Source: Clostridia bacterium (lineage in GTDB: Bacteria; Bacillota; Clostridia; Peptostreptococcales; Anaerovoracaceae). From it: a stretch of 64,000 bases of DNA. Positions 18,552-26,418 of the stretch are shown here, piece by piece (positions within the stretch are counted from its first letter, which is position 1; the number at the start of each line of letters is the position of its first letter). The position numbers were made by a program, and so were the translations under genes. The notes beneath the pieces are model-generated. The model saw nothing but the letters and a program-made list of their open reading frames with translations, was not told the origin of the DNA and made no database searches. The stretch is taken from NCBI GenBank assembly GCA_030537495.1, contig JAUNMH010000005.1, positions 1 through 64,000 of the forward strand, read 5' to 3'.

Positions 18552-21500
18552 GGGCCCTTCATAATAGCAGATTAAAAGAATATAGAGAACCCTTCGGTGC
18601 CATCAAATTAGGTGGCACTGTTTGTCTTGCTTTTGACCTTTTCGAAGAAGAGAGGGCAAATGTCGTTCTCAGAATCTGGATAGACGGCATAGGCGAGACT
18701 TTTTATGAAATGGAAAAACAAGAACTGCCTGATAGAAAGAGATATACCTATGAGCTAAAATGTGATACACAGGCATTATATTGGTATTCTTTTAGAATCG
18801 ATCGAAGCGACGGCACTGGCCCCGCCGAAGGCGACGGCACTTGTATGTACTACGGCGCTAAAGAAGGCAGCACGGGAGGCGAAGGTCAGATGTACTTCTG
18901 GCAACCACCTTCATTTCAGATTACGTGCTATAAAGAAAGAAAACTACCTGAGTGGTATAAAAATGCCATGGTTTATCAAATCTTCCCGGATAGATTCAAT
19001 CGAGGCAAAGAATTTAAGGCAGAGGATTTCTGCTTGCAGCCAGATGGCCGAAAAGGCCCTGAGCGCAGATTTTGTGAGGACTGGTCTAAAATTCCGTCAT
19101 ATGACAAGGATGAAAAAGGCAGGATGAAAAGCTGGGAGTTCTATGGTGGTACACTTAACGGCATAAGAGAAAAACTGGATTATCTAGTCTCCATAGGCGT
19201 TACAGCAATTTACTTAAACCCTATTTTTCAGGCAGCAAGCAATCACAGATATGATACTGGCGACTTCATGAAAATTGACAGCCTTCTAGGCACTGAAGAG
19301 GATTTCAAGGAGCTTTGCCAAGAAGCAGAGTCAAAGGGCATATCCATTATCTTAGATGGCGTCTTTAATCACGTGGGCTGCGACAGCAAATATTTCAATA
19401 AATATGGAAATTATCCCGACAAGGGAGCATGGCAAGGAGAAGATTCCCCTTATCGCAACTGGTTCAGCTTCAACGAAGATGGAAGCTACCAGTGCTGGTG
19501 GGGAGTGGACGACTTACCGACTGTGAGAAAGGATGCTGAAAGCTACAGACAGTTCATTTACGGTACTGGCCCCGCTGAAGGCGACGGCACTGGCCTCGCT
19601 GAAGGCGACGGTACTGGCCCCGCTGTTGTGAGCAAGTGGCTAAGACTTGGAGCTAAAGGCTTCAGACTGGATGTCGCCGACGAGCTTCCTGACGATTTTA
19701 TTGCGGGAATCAAAGATGCCGTCCTTAGCGAAAAAGGCGAAGAAGGCTTGCTCATGGGTGAGGTCTGGGAAGATGCATCTAATAAAATAAGTTACAGCCA
19801 GCTGAGAAAATACTTTCTTGGAGACGAGCTGGACTGCGTAATGAACTACCCTTTTCGAGATGGAATAGAAGAATTTATTATGGGGAAAATCTCTGCCTAT
19901 GACCTGGCGGAGAAGCTTATGAGCCTCTATGAAAACTACCCTCACGAGAATTTCTATGGTAATCTCAATCTATTAGGAAGCCATGACAGGAAGAGAGTTT
20001 TGACCTTGTTTGACGCTGGTCCTGAAGAGGGCGGTAAAAGCCTTGCCTTGGGAAGGCTGTGGCTGGCGGTTTTGACACAGATGGCAATGCCTGGTGTGCC
20101 GTGCATTTACTACGGCGACGAGGCCGGGCTGGAAGGTGGCGATGACCCGCAAAATCGTGGCGCTTATCCTTGGGGCCGTGAGGACAAGGATGCGGGGAAT
20201 ATTTACCGAAATGCCACTTCTTTGAGGAAGTTGTATCCGCTGCTGACAGATGGTGATTTCGAGCCGGTGGCATATAACGACGACGTGTTTGGTTTCTATA
20301 GGCGCGGGGACAGCCAGACCATGCTGCTTCTGATTAACCGTAGCAGGGGACAGGGTTACGAGGTGAAGATCAAGGCTGTGGACACTGGTTTTGACGCGGT
20401 GAACGGGGCTTGGCACGTTCCGGATGCAGATGGAAATATCAATCTGTACATAGGTCCCATGGGGTCTGCCCTCGTTGATTTGTCGGGCACAAAGAGGCTA
20501 TCAAAACCTCTAGAGCCAGGCCACGGCGTTCTTGCTCACGTTACCTCTATTCCTGGGGGAACCTTGGGAGAACCTGCCTTTGAGTTCATAGATTTTCTAG
20601 CCGAAACAGGACAGAAATATTGGCAGATATTGCCGCTAAATCCGACGGATTCATTTGGTTCCCCTTATGCAGGAAGATCTGCTTTTGCAGGAAACATGGA
20701 CCTTACAGGCCTTAGTGAAAAGGAACTAGAAGATGGCTTGAAGGTTTTACTGTCGCCGGAGAAGGCTGAGGAAAGGGCGCGATATGAGCGGTTTAAGGAA
20801 AGAAATCGGTACTGGCTAGATGATTATGCAAAATATTGCGCCCTTAAGGAGGCTGGACAGGAGGAATTCTATAAATATGGCCAGTTTGTCTTTGAGGAAA
20901 TGTGGCAGGAAGTGAGAAACTATGCCCATAGCAAGGGAATTAAGATTATAGGGGACATGCCTATGTATGTTTCTGCCGATTCTGCCGATGTTTGGGCTAA
21001 TCCGCAGCTTTTTACCGTAGATGAAAAAGGTCATGTGACTGTGGAGGCAGGTGTTCCGCCTGATTATTTCAGTGCCGAGGGTCAGCTATGGGGAAATCCT
21101 ATTTATAAATGGGAGGACATGAAGGCTGACGGCTATCAATGGTGGAAAAATAGGTTTAGACGAGCAATAGAGCTTTATGATTATACTAGATTGGACCATT
21201 TTAGAGGTTTCGAAGCTTACTGGAGCGTTCCTAAGGGGAAGAAGGCCGCAGAAGGCTTTTGGTCCCTTGGCGTAGGTGCCGATTTCTTTAGGGAATGTTA
21301 TAGGGAGCTAGGCGAGCTGCCTTTTATTGCTGAGGACCTGGGGACTATAACTCCCGGAGTTAATGCATTAAGAGAAATCTGTGGATTCTATGGAGCAGAT
21401 GTTATGCAGTTTACCGATTCAGATCCTCTTGAAGGATATAATCCGCCGGCTGGAAAGATTGCCTATAGTGGAACTCACGATAACGAGACCTTAAAGGGAT

Positions 21501-21754
21501 GGTCAGAAAAAAGATATGGAAAATCTGAAGAGGAAACTCTTGAGATTGTTCATAGGCTTAAGGAAAACCTTCTTAGCTCAGATGCGGATGTTGTGATTAT
21601 GCCACTTCAGGATATTTTAGAATTGGGCGACGAGGCAAGAATGAATGTGCCGGGAGTAGCTGAAGGAAACTGGTCGTGGAGAGCGGACAAAAAACAATTA
21701 AAAAAGGTGTTGACATCTAACAAAAAACGTAATAGACTATTGTCATCAACTTAA
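18548..21754 (+). CDS. Fusion of a GH13 amylase/neopullulanase and a GH77 4-alpha-glucanotransferase
   Basis: The 1068-residue protein joins two glucan enzymes. Residues about 1-130 form a beta-rich N-terminal domain. A GH13 barrel follows, with region I DGVFNH (about 270), the nucleophile Asp in GFRLDVADE (about 375), the acid Glu in MGEVWED, and LLGSHD. From about residue 652 a MalQ-type GH77 domain begins at GHGVLAHVTSIPGG, with catalytic Asp in RLDHFRGFEAYW, Glu in FIAEDLG and Asp in SGTHDNET. The two halves would debranch or hydrolyse and then disproportionate maltodextrins. No signal peptide is seen, so it acts in the cytosol. Two in-frame 24-bp repeat insertions interrupt the GH13 half. 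Its 3' end contains the promoter for the next operon. Confidence 0.9.
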   Translation: MRALHNSRLKEYREPFGAIKLGGTVCLAFDLFEEERANVVLRIWIDGIGETFYEMEKQELPDRKRYTYELKCDTQALYWYSFRIDRSDGTGPAEGDGTCMYYGAKEGSTGGEGQMYFWQPPSFQITCYKERKLPEWYKNAMVYQIFPDRFNRGKEFKAEDFCLQPDGRKGPERRFCEDWSKIPSYDKDEKGRMKSWEFYGGTLNGIREKLDYLVSIGVTAIYLNPIFQAASNHRYDTGDFMKIDSLLGTEEDFKELCQEAESKGISIILDGVFNHVGCDSKYFNKYGNYPDKGAWQGEDSPYRNWFSFNEDGSYQCWWGVDDLPTVRKDAESYRQFIYGTGPAEGDGTGLAEGDGTGPAVVSKWLRLGAKGFRLDVADELPDDFIAGIKDAVLSEKGEEGLLMGEVWEDASNKISYSQLRKYFLGDELDCVMNYPFRDGIEEFIMGKISAYDLAEKLMSLYENYPHENFYGNLNLLGSHDRKRVLTLFDAGPEEGGKSLALGRLWLAVLTQMAMPGVPCIYYGDEAGLEGGDDPQNRGAYPWGREDKDAGNIYRNATSLRKLYPLLTDGDFEPVAYNDDVFGFYRRGDSQTMLLLINRSRGQGYEVKIKAVDTGFDAVNGAWHVPDADGNINLYIGPMGSALVDLSGTKRLSKPLEPGHGVLAHVTSIPGGTLGEPAFEFIDFLAETGQKYWQILPLNPTDSFGSPYAGRSAFAGNMDLTGLSEKELEDGLKVLLSPEKAEERARYERFKERNRYWLDDYAKYCALKEAGQEEFYKYGQFVFEEMWQEVRNYAHSKGIKIIGDMPMYVSADSADVWANPQLFTVDEKGHVTVEAGVPPDYFSAEGQLWGNPIYKWEDMKADGYQWWKNRFRRAIELYDYTRLDHFRGFEAYWSVPKGKKAAEGFWSLGVGADFFRECYRELGELPFIAEDLGTITPGVNALREICGFYGADVMQFTDSDPLEGYNPPAGKIAYSGTHDNETLKGWSEKRYGKSEEETLEIVHRLKENLLSSDADVVIMPLQDILELGDEARMNVPGVAEGNWSWRADKKQLKKVLTSNKKRNRLLSST
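18812..18841 (+). repeat. In-frame 24-bp repeat, single copy, in the GH13-GH77 gene
   Basis: One unit encoding GTGPAEGD plus the first two codons of a second unit lies in the N-terminal beta-rich domain (residues 89-98). The same unit recurs at 19562-19624. Confidence 0.7.
19562..19624 (+). repeat. In-frame 24-bp tandem repeats, 2.6 copies, in the GH13-GH77 gene
   Basis: Two full units (GTGPAEGD, GTGLAEGD) and a partial third (GTGPA) lie between IYG and VVSKWL, just before the catalytic nucleophile motif. Related enzymes have only a few residues here. All units are in phase with the codons. Confidence 0.75.
21709..21737 (+). promoter_or_regulatory. Promoter of the T-box/ABC transporter operon, inside the preceding gene
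   Basis: TTGACA (21709-21714) and TAGACT (21732-21737) are 17 bp apart. The promoter lies in the last codons of the GH13-GH77 gene, so the T-box leader begins just at the end of that gene. Confidence 0.7.
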
Positions 21755-22068
21755 TAGTTTACAAACCGATGATTGAGAGTAGTAGTTACTGATACCAAGT
21801 TTGGAGAGAGCCGCAGATGGTGAGATTGCGGTGGCGAGGCCGGTGATGAATGGACTCATGAGGGCAGGAAGAACGGATTACAAGTTTGGGGGTTTTGATA
21901 TACGAAAAGCCTCGAGCGCATCTCAGTAATGCCTGACGGGAGCTCCGCCCGTTACCCAGGGAGCAGGTATCACGCTGTACCTGAAATCAGTGCAGAATTT
22001 CTACTGCACGGGGTGGCACACATTGACTTACAAGTCTTTGTCCTCTATATAGCGGGCAAAGGCTTTTT
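21745..22068 (+). ncRNA. T-box leader, probably tryptophan-specific
   Basis: The leader has T-box landmarks: AGTAG near the 5' side, GAGAGAGCCGC and GGTGAGATTGCGG making the Stem I arm, and the T-box core GGGGTGGCAC at 22010-22019. It ends in a terminator with GTCTTTG (22034-22040) pairing with CAAAGGC (22057-22063) before a T-run. The probable specifier triplet is TGG at 21851-21853, within GATGAATGGAC. The T-box bulge UGGC fits a tRNA with discriminator G, as tRNA-Trp has. Both agree with the TrpXYZ-like transporter downstream. Uncharged tRNA-Trp would favour read-through. Exact 5' end and folding are inferred. Confidence 0.8.
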
Positions 22069-22121
22069 TCTTTAGTCAGATTTATCCCCAAATGTTTGAC
22101 AGCGTAGGAAGGAAGAGAGAA

Positions 22122-23114
22122 ATGAAAAAACTTATTACACTGGCACTAACACTTGCACTTGTAGCATCCACTTTATTTGTAACAGGCTGCGGCGGCAACT
22201 CCGGCGACAGCGGCGACAAGAAGGAAACCTTCAAGATCGGCATCGTTCAGCTGGTTGAACACCCATCACTGGACACAATTAGAGAAAATATTATCAAGGG
22301 CCTTGAAGATGAAGGCTTCAAGGAAGGGGAAAATCTAGAAATAGATTATCAAAACGGACAGAACGACATGAGCACAATGAAGAATATTGCACAGAAGTTC
22401 GTAGGCGATGAAGTGGACGTAATCGTTGCCATTGCAACACCTGCGGCTCAGGCTGCTTTGAGCGAGACAACGGATATTCCTATTATTTTCGCAGCAGTAA
22501 CTGACCCTGCGAAGGCTGAGCTTGTAATGGATAACGATGCTCCTGGCGGAAACGTAACAGGAACATCCGATGCAATTGCAGTTGACAAAATCATGGCTCT
22601 TGCAGAACAGATGACACCAGGTTTCAAAACTATCGGAGCTCTATATAACTCTGGTGAAGCTAACTCAGCATCAGTAATCGAAGACCTGAAAGCATATGCT
22701 AAGAAAAATGGCCTGAAGCTAGAAACTTCAACAGTTACAAATACAAGCGAAGTTCAGCAGGCTGCTCAGACATTAGCTGACAAATGCGACATCGTATTCT
22801 CACCAATTGACAACACTGTAGCTTCTTCAATGAAGGTTGCAACAGACGTATTCAATAAGGCGAAGGTTCCGTTCTATGTAAGCGCTGACTCTATGGTAAA
22901 CGATGGCGGCCTTGCAACTTGCGGAATCGACTACAGCGTACTAGGTAAGGAAACAGGCAAGATGGTTGCACAGGTTCTTAATGGCAGCGATCCGGCAACA
23001 ATGGCTGTAAAAACAATGTCAGACTTACAGGTTTACATCAATCAGGAAACAGCTGATACAATCGGCGTAAAAATCCCTCAGGATTTAATTGACAAAGGAG
23101 CTAATATTTTATGA
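22122..23114 (+). CDS. ABC transporter substrate-binding lipoprotein, TrpX-like
   Basis: The 330-residue protein starts with a lipoprotein signal ending in the lipobox LFVTGCGG, so Cys becomes the lipidated N-terminus. The mature part is a two-lobed binding protein of the ABC_sub_bind (DUF534) family. I chose the ATG at 22122 because MKKLITLAL gives a proper signal peptide; the start at 22092 adds ten polar residues. Tryptophan as ligand is inferred from the T-box specifier and from known trpXYZ loci. Confidence 0.85.
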   Translation: MKKLITLALTLALVASTLFVTGCGGNSGDSGDKKETFKIGIVQLVEHPSLDTIRENIIKGLEDEGFKEGENLEIDYQNGQNDMSTMKNIAQKFVGDEVDVIVAIATPAAQAALSETTDIPIIFAAVTDPAKAELVMDNDAPGGNVTGTSDAIAVDKIMALAEQMTPGFKTIGALYNSGEANSASVIEDLKAYAKKNGLKLETSTVTNTSEVQQAAQTLADKCDIVFSPIDNTVASSMKVATDVFNKAKVPFYVSADSMVNDGGLATCGIDYSVLGKETGKMVAQVLNGSDPATMAVKTMSDLQVYINQETADTIGVKIPQDLIDKGANIL

Positions 23115-24028
23115 TGACTTTAAGCGCTCTGCTGGGAGCAGTAGAGCTAGGAACAATATATGCAGTTCTGGCACTGGGAATTTTCCTTTCATTCAGAACA
23201 CTTAATATGCCGGACCTTACAGTAGATGGTTCAATCGTAACTGGAATGGCAACCTCTGCTATGCTTTGCACAGCAGGTGTAAATCCATATATCTCACTCA
23301 TTGGCGCATTCATTACAGGTGGATGCGCTGGTTTGCTCACTGGAATTCTCCACACCAAATTCAAGATTCAGGCAATTCTGGCCGGAATTCTGGTAATGCT
23401 TGGATCCTACTCCATTAACCTTAGAATAATGGGAAAAACCCCAAATGTTCCCCTAGTTAACAGCGATACCATTTATTCTATGGCCGACAAAATCATGCCA
23501 GCAAGGTATTCGGGAATCGTAATCGGAGTAGTGCTTCTGGCAGTGGTAATTGCCCTATTATATATGTTCTTGAACACCAGGCTCGGTTTTGTCTTCCGTG
23601 CCACTGGAGACAATGAGGATATGGTAAGGGCATCGGGCGTATCTGCTGACAGCATGAAGGTTCTAGGACTGGCACTTTCCAATGGATTAGTTGGTCTTTC
23701 CGGCGGAATGCTGGCGCAGAATCAGGGCTTTGCTGACATCAGTAGCGGAACAGGAATGATGGTTATCGGCCTTGCTTCTGTAATTTTAGGTGAGGTTGTC
23801 TTTGGAACAAGCACATTGCTGAGAAGATTAGTTGCAGCATCTCTAGGTGCTGTGCTTTACAGAATAATTATTTCCCAGGCCTTATATCTGGGAATGGAAT
23901 CCAGCGATCTGAAGCTGGTATCTGCAGTAATCGTAGCCGCAGCCTTATACTTGGGCGTATTAGGAGAGCGCGGAGCAAGAATCAGAAGGAGGAAAGGTCA
24001 AAATGGAAAAGCTGCTTCAAATTCATAA
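23111..24028 (+). CDS. ABC transporter permease, TrpY-like
   Basis: This 305-residue protein has about eight to nine hydrophobic segments and belongs to the permease family found with DUF534 binding proteins, related to branched-chain amino acid permeases. It overlaps the binding-protein gene by 4 bp and the ATPase gene by 26 bp. Its basic C-terminal tail (RGARIRRRKG) is probably cytosolic. Confidence 0.85.
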   Translation: MMTLSALLGAVELGTIYAVLALGIFLSFRTLNMPDLTVDGSIVTGMATSAMLCTAGVNPYISLIGAFITGGCAGLLTGILHTKFKIQAILAGILVMLGSYSINLRIMGKTPNVPLVNSDTIYSMADKIMPARYSGIVIGVVLLAVVIALLYMFLNTRLGFVFRATGDNEDMVRASGVSADSMKVLGLALSNGLVGLSGGMLAQNQGFADISSGTGMMVIGLASVILGEVVFGTSTLLRRLVAASLGAVLYRIIISQALYLGMESSDLKLVSAVIVAAALYLGVLGERGARIRRRKGQNGKAASNS

Positions 24029-24785
24029 TCTGACCAAGGTTTTTGGCGAGGGCACTATTAACGAAAAGATTGCCCTTTCAGATCTTTCCTTGGATGTGAA
24101 AAGTGGAGACTTCATAACTATTATAGGTAATAACGGGGCGGGCAAGTCCACCCTCCTTAACTGCATCTCCGGCGTTTTCCCCATAGACAAGGGCGAAATA
24201 ATAATTGCCGGCAAGGACAGAACCAAGGAACCGGAACACAAGCGGGCAAAACACATAGGGCGCGTTTTCCAGGATCCTCTTAAGGGAACTGCCTTTGATA
24301 TGACTATTGAAGAAAACCTGGCAATTGCCTCTGCCAAGAACAAGTCAAGAGGCCTGCAACGCGGAATTACCAAAACTGATAAGGACATGTTCCGACAGCA
24401 ACTGGCGACTCTTGAAATGGGGCTAGAGGACAAGATGACCCAAAAGGTCAAGCTACTTTCTGGTGGGCAGAGACAGGCTTTGACGCTGTTTATGGCAGTA
24501 ACTTCCGAACCGTCTGTTTTGTTATTGGATGAGCATACGGCAGCTCTTGACCCGTCGGCGGCAGCCAAGGTGCTTGAGCTTACTGAAAAATTTTCTCAGA
24601 GAGAGAATATGTGCACCATGATGATTACTCACAATATGAAGGATGCTCTTCGCTACGGAAATAGAACAATTCTGATGCAGAGTGGTCGCATCGTTATGGA
24701 CATTTCAGGTGAGGAACGTGCGCAGATGACAGTGGAAAGACTTATCGAAAAGTTTAAAATTGATAACGACAGAATGTTACTGTAG
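24003..24785 (+). CDS. ABC transporter ATP-binding protein, TrpZ-like
   Basis: The 260-residue ATPase has Walker A GNNGAGKST (about 40-48), the signature LLSGGQRQA, Walker B VLLLDEHTAALD and the H-loop ITHN. It powers the permease encoded just upstream, whose gene it overlaps by 26 bp. The three genes together form a complete importer. Confidence 0.9.
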   Translation: MEKLLQIHNLTKVFGEGTINEKIALSDLSLDVKSGDFITIIGNNGAGKSTLLNCISGVFPIDKGEIIIAGKDRTKEPEHKRAKHIGRVFQDPLKGTAFDMTIEENLAIASAKNKSRGLQRGITKTDKDMFRQQLATLEMGLEDKMTQKVKLLSGGQRQALTLFMAVTSEPSVLLLDEHTAALDPSAAAKVLELTEKFSQRENMCTMMITHNMKDALRYGNRTILMQSGRIVMDISGEERAQMTVERLIEKFKIDNDRMLL

Positions 24786-24797
24786 CAATTCTCACAG

Positions 24798-24815
24798 GGA
24801 ATCCTTGGGGATTCC
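24798..24815 (+). terminator. Weak hairpin after the ABC transporter operon
   Basis: GGAATCC (24798-24804) pairs perfectly with GGATTCC (24809-24815). No T-run follows because the -35 box of the next promoter begins at the next base, so termination may be partial. Confidence 0.4.
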
Positions 24816-24844
24816 TTGACAAGTCTGCTTATTTTCAGTACAAT
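24816..24844 (+). promoter_or_regulatory. Promoter of the SCIFF operon
   Basis: TTGACA (24816-24821) and TACAAT (24839-24844) are 17 bp apart. The SCIFF peptide starts 54 bp later after an AGAAAGGTGA ribosome site. Confidence 0.75.
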
Positions 24845-24897
24845 AGAAAGGTCTTTACGGACGTAATTTGAATCAAATTTAGAAAGGTGAAATAGAT

Positions 24898-25041
24898 ATG
24901 AAAAGAATTAAGACAATCGAAACAAGAAATCTTGAAAATAGCATGAAAGACGGCGGATGCGGCGAATGCCAGACTTCATGTCAGTCAGCATGCAAGACAT
25001 CCTGCGGAGTTGCTAACCAGGAGTGTGAAAAGAAGAACTAA
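24898..25041 (+). CDS. scfA: SCIFF ranthipeptide precursor
   Basis: This 47-residue peptide has six cysteines at positions 21, 24, 28, 32, 36 and 43. That is the hallmark of the SCIFF family (six cysteines in forty-five residues), which is widespread in Clostridia. The leader part (KRIKTIETRNLENS) is followed by a Cys/Ser/Thr-rich core. The maturase installs thioether links from cysteine sulfur to other residues. The stop overlaps the maturase start by one base (TAATG), which confirms the pairing. Ranthipeptides are thought to act in signalling. Confidence 0.93.
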   Translation: MKRIKTIETRNLENSMKDGGCGECQTSCQSACKTSCGVANQECEKKN

Positions 25042-26414
25042 TGATACATCAGTATAAACTTAACGGTTTCAATATCGTTATAGATGTTTATAGTGGTTCA
25101 GTACATGTAGTGGATGATGTTGCCTATGACATCATCCAACTTTTTTGTACAGAGGAAAAAGAGACCATTATTGAGAAGATGCTGGACAAGTACTCCGACG
25201 AGCAGGATGTAACAAGAGAGGAGCTTGAAGAGGTCTTCAGCGATATTGAGGAACTGAAAAAAGATAGAAAACTATTTACCGATGACATATATGAACCAAA
25301 TGCCTTTGACCTGAAGAACAGACACACTGAGGTTAAGGCTCTTTGCCTGCATGTTGCTCACACATGTAATCTGAACTGTTCATATTGCTTCGCGAGCCAG
25401 GGAAATTTCAACGGCGAGCGAGGCTTAATGAGTTTTGATACTGGTAAGAGAGCGCTGGATTTTCTTATTGAAAACTCCGGGGACAGACGTAATCTGGAGG
25501 TGGACTTCTTTGGTGGCGAACCGCTGATGAACTGGCAGGTTGTGAAGGATTTGGTGAACTACGCGAGAAGCGTTGAGAAGGAGCACAACAAGAACTTCAG
25601 ATTCACTCTGACAACTAACGGTGTCGGAATCGACGACGATGTAATTGAATTTGCAAATAAGGAAATGCATAATGTTGTTTTGAGCTTGGACGGACGCAAG
25701 GAGGTTCACGACCACCTGCGTAAGACTATTAATGGCGAAGGCAGCTATGACATGATTATTCCAAAGTTCAAGAAGCTGGTTGAGTCAAGGGGCGGCAAGG
25801 ACTACTACATGCGTGGAACTTTTACTCACAACAATGTAGATTTTACTGAGGATATTTTCCATATGGCAGACCTAGGTTTCACGGAACTTTCCATGGAGCC
25901 AGTTGTGTGTGCGCCTGAAGATCCTTATGCTCTGACAGAGGAGGATTTGCCTAAGCTTTTTGAGCAGTATGAAATTCTTGCCAAGGAAATGATTAAGAGA
26001 AAGAAGGCCGGAAATGGCTTCACTTTCTATCATTATATGATTGACCTTAATCACGGACCTTGCATTTACAAGAGAATTTCCGGTTGCGGCTCTGGAACTG
26101 AATATTTTGCAGTAACTCCTTGGGGAGATCTTTACCCATGCCATCAGTTTGTCGGCGATGAAAAATACAAAATGGGTGACATCTGGAACGGAATCACTAA
26201 GGAAGATATTCGTGACGAATTCAAATCTTGCAATGTTTACTCTCGCGATGAATGCAGAGATTGCTGGGCGAGACTTTACTGCAGCGGTGGCTGTGCGGCT
26301 AACGCTTATCATGCAACAGGTTCAGTTAAGGGCGTATATGAATACGGCTGCGAATTGTTCAAGAAGAGAATTGAATGTGCAATAATGATGCAGATTGCAA
26401 TGATGGAGGAATAA
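25041..26414 (+). CDS. scfB: Radical SAM/SPASM SCIFF-peptide maturase
   Basis: The 457-residue enzyme forms thioether cross-links in the SCIFF peptide. The N-terminal part resembles a peptide-recognition domain. The radical SAM cluster motif HTCNLNCSYCF has cysteines at 109, 113 and 116, followed by the FFGGEPLMNW motif. The C-terminal SPASM region binds extra iron-sulfur clusters through cysteines in CGSGTEYFAVTPWGDLYPC and DECRDCWARLYCSGGC. It is translationally coupled to the precursor and followed after 4 bp by an exported protein gene. Confidence 0.95.
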   Translation: MIHQYKLNGFNIVIDVYSGSVHVVDDVAYDIIQLFCTEEKETIIEKMLDKYSDEQDVTREELEEVFSDIEELKKDRKLFTDDIYEPNAFDLKNRHTEVKALCLHVAHTCNLNCSYCFASQGNFNGERGLMSFDTGKRALDFLIENSGDRRNLEVDFFGGEPLMNWQVVKDLVNYARSVEKEHNKNFRFTLTTNGVGIDDDVIEFANKEMHNVVLSLDGRKEVHDHLRKTINGEGSYDMIIPKFKKLVESRGGKDYYMRGTFTHNNVDFTEDIFHMADLGFTELSMEPVVCAPEDPYALTEEDLPKLFEQYEILAKEMIKRKKAGNGFTFYHYMIDLNHGPCIYKRISGCGSGTEYFAVTPWGDLYPCHQFVGDEKYKMGDIWNGITKEDIRDEFKSCNVYSRDECRDCWARLYCSGGCAANAYHATGSVKGVYEYGCELFKKRIECAIMMQIAMMEE

Positions 26415-26418
26415 TTCT

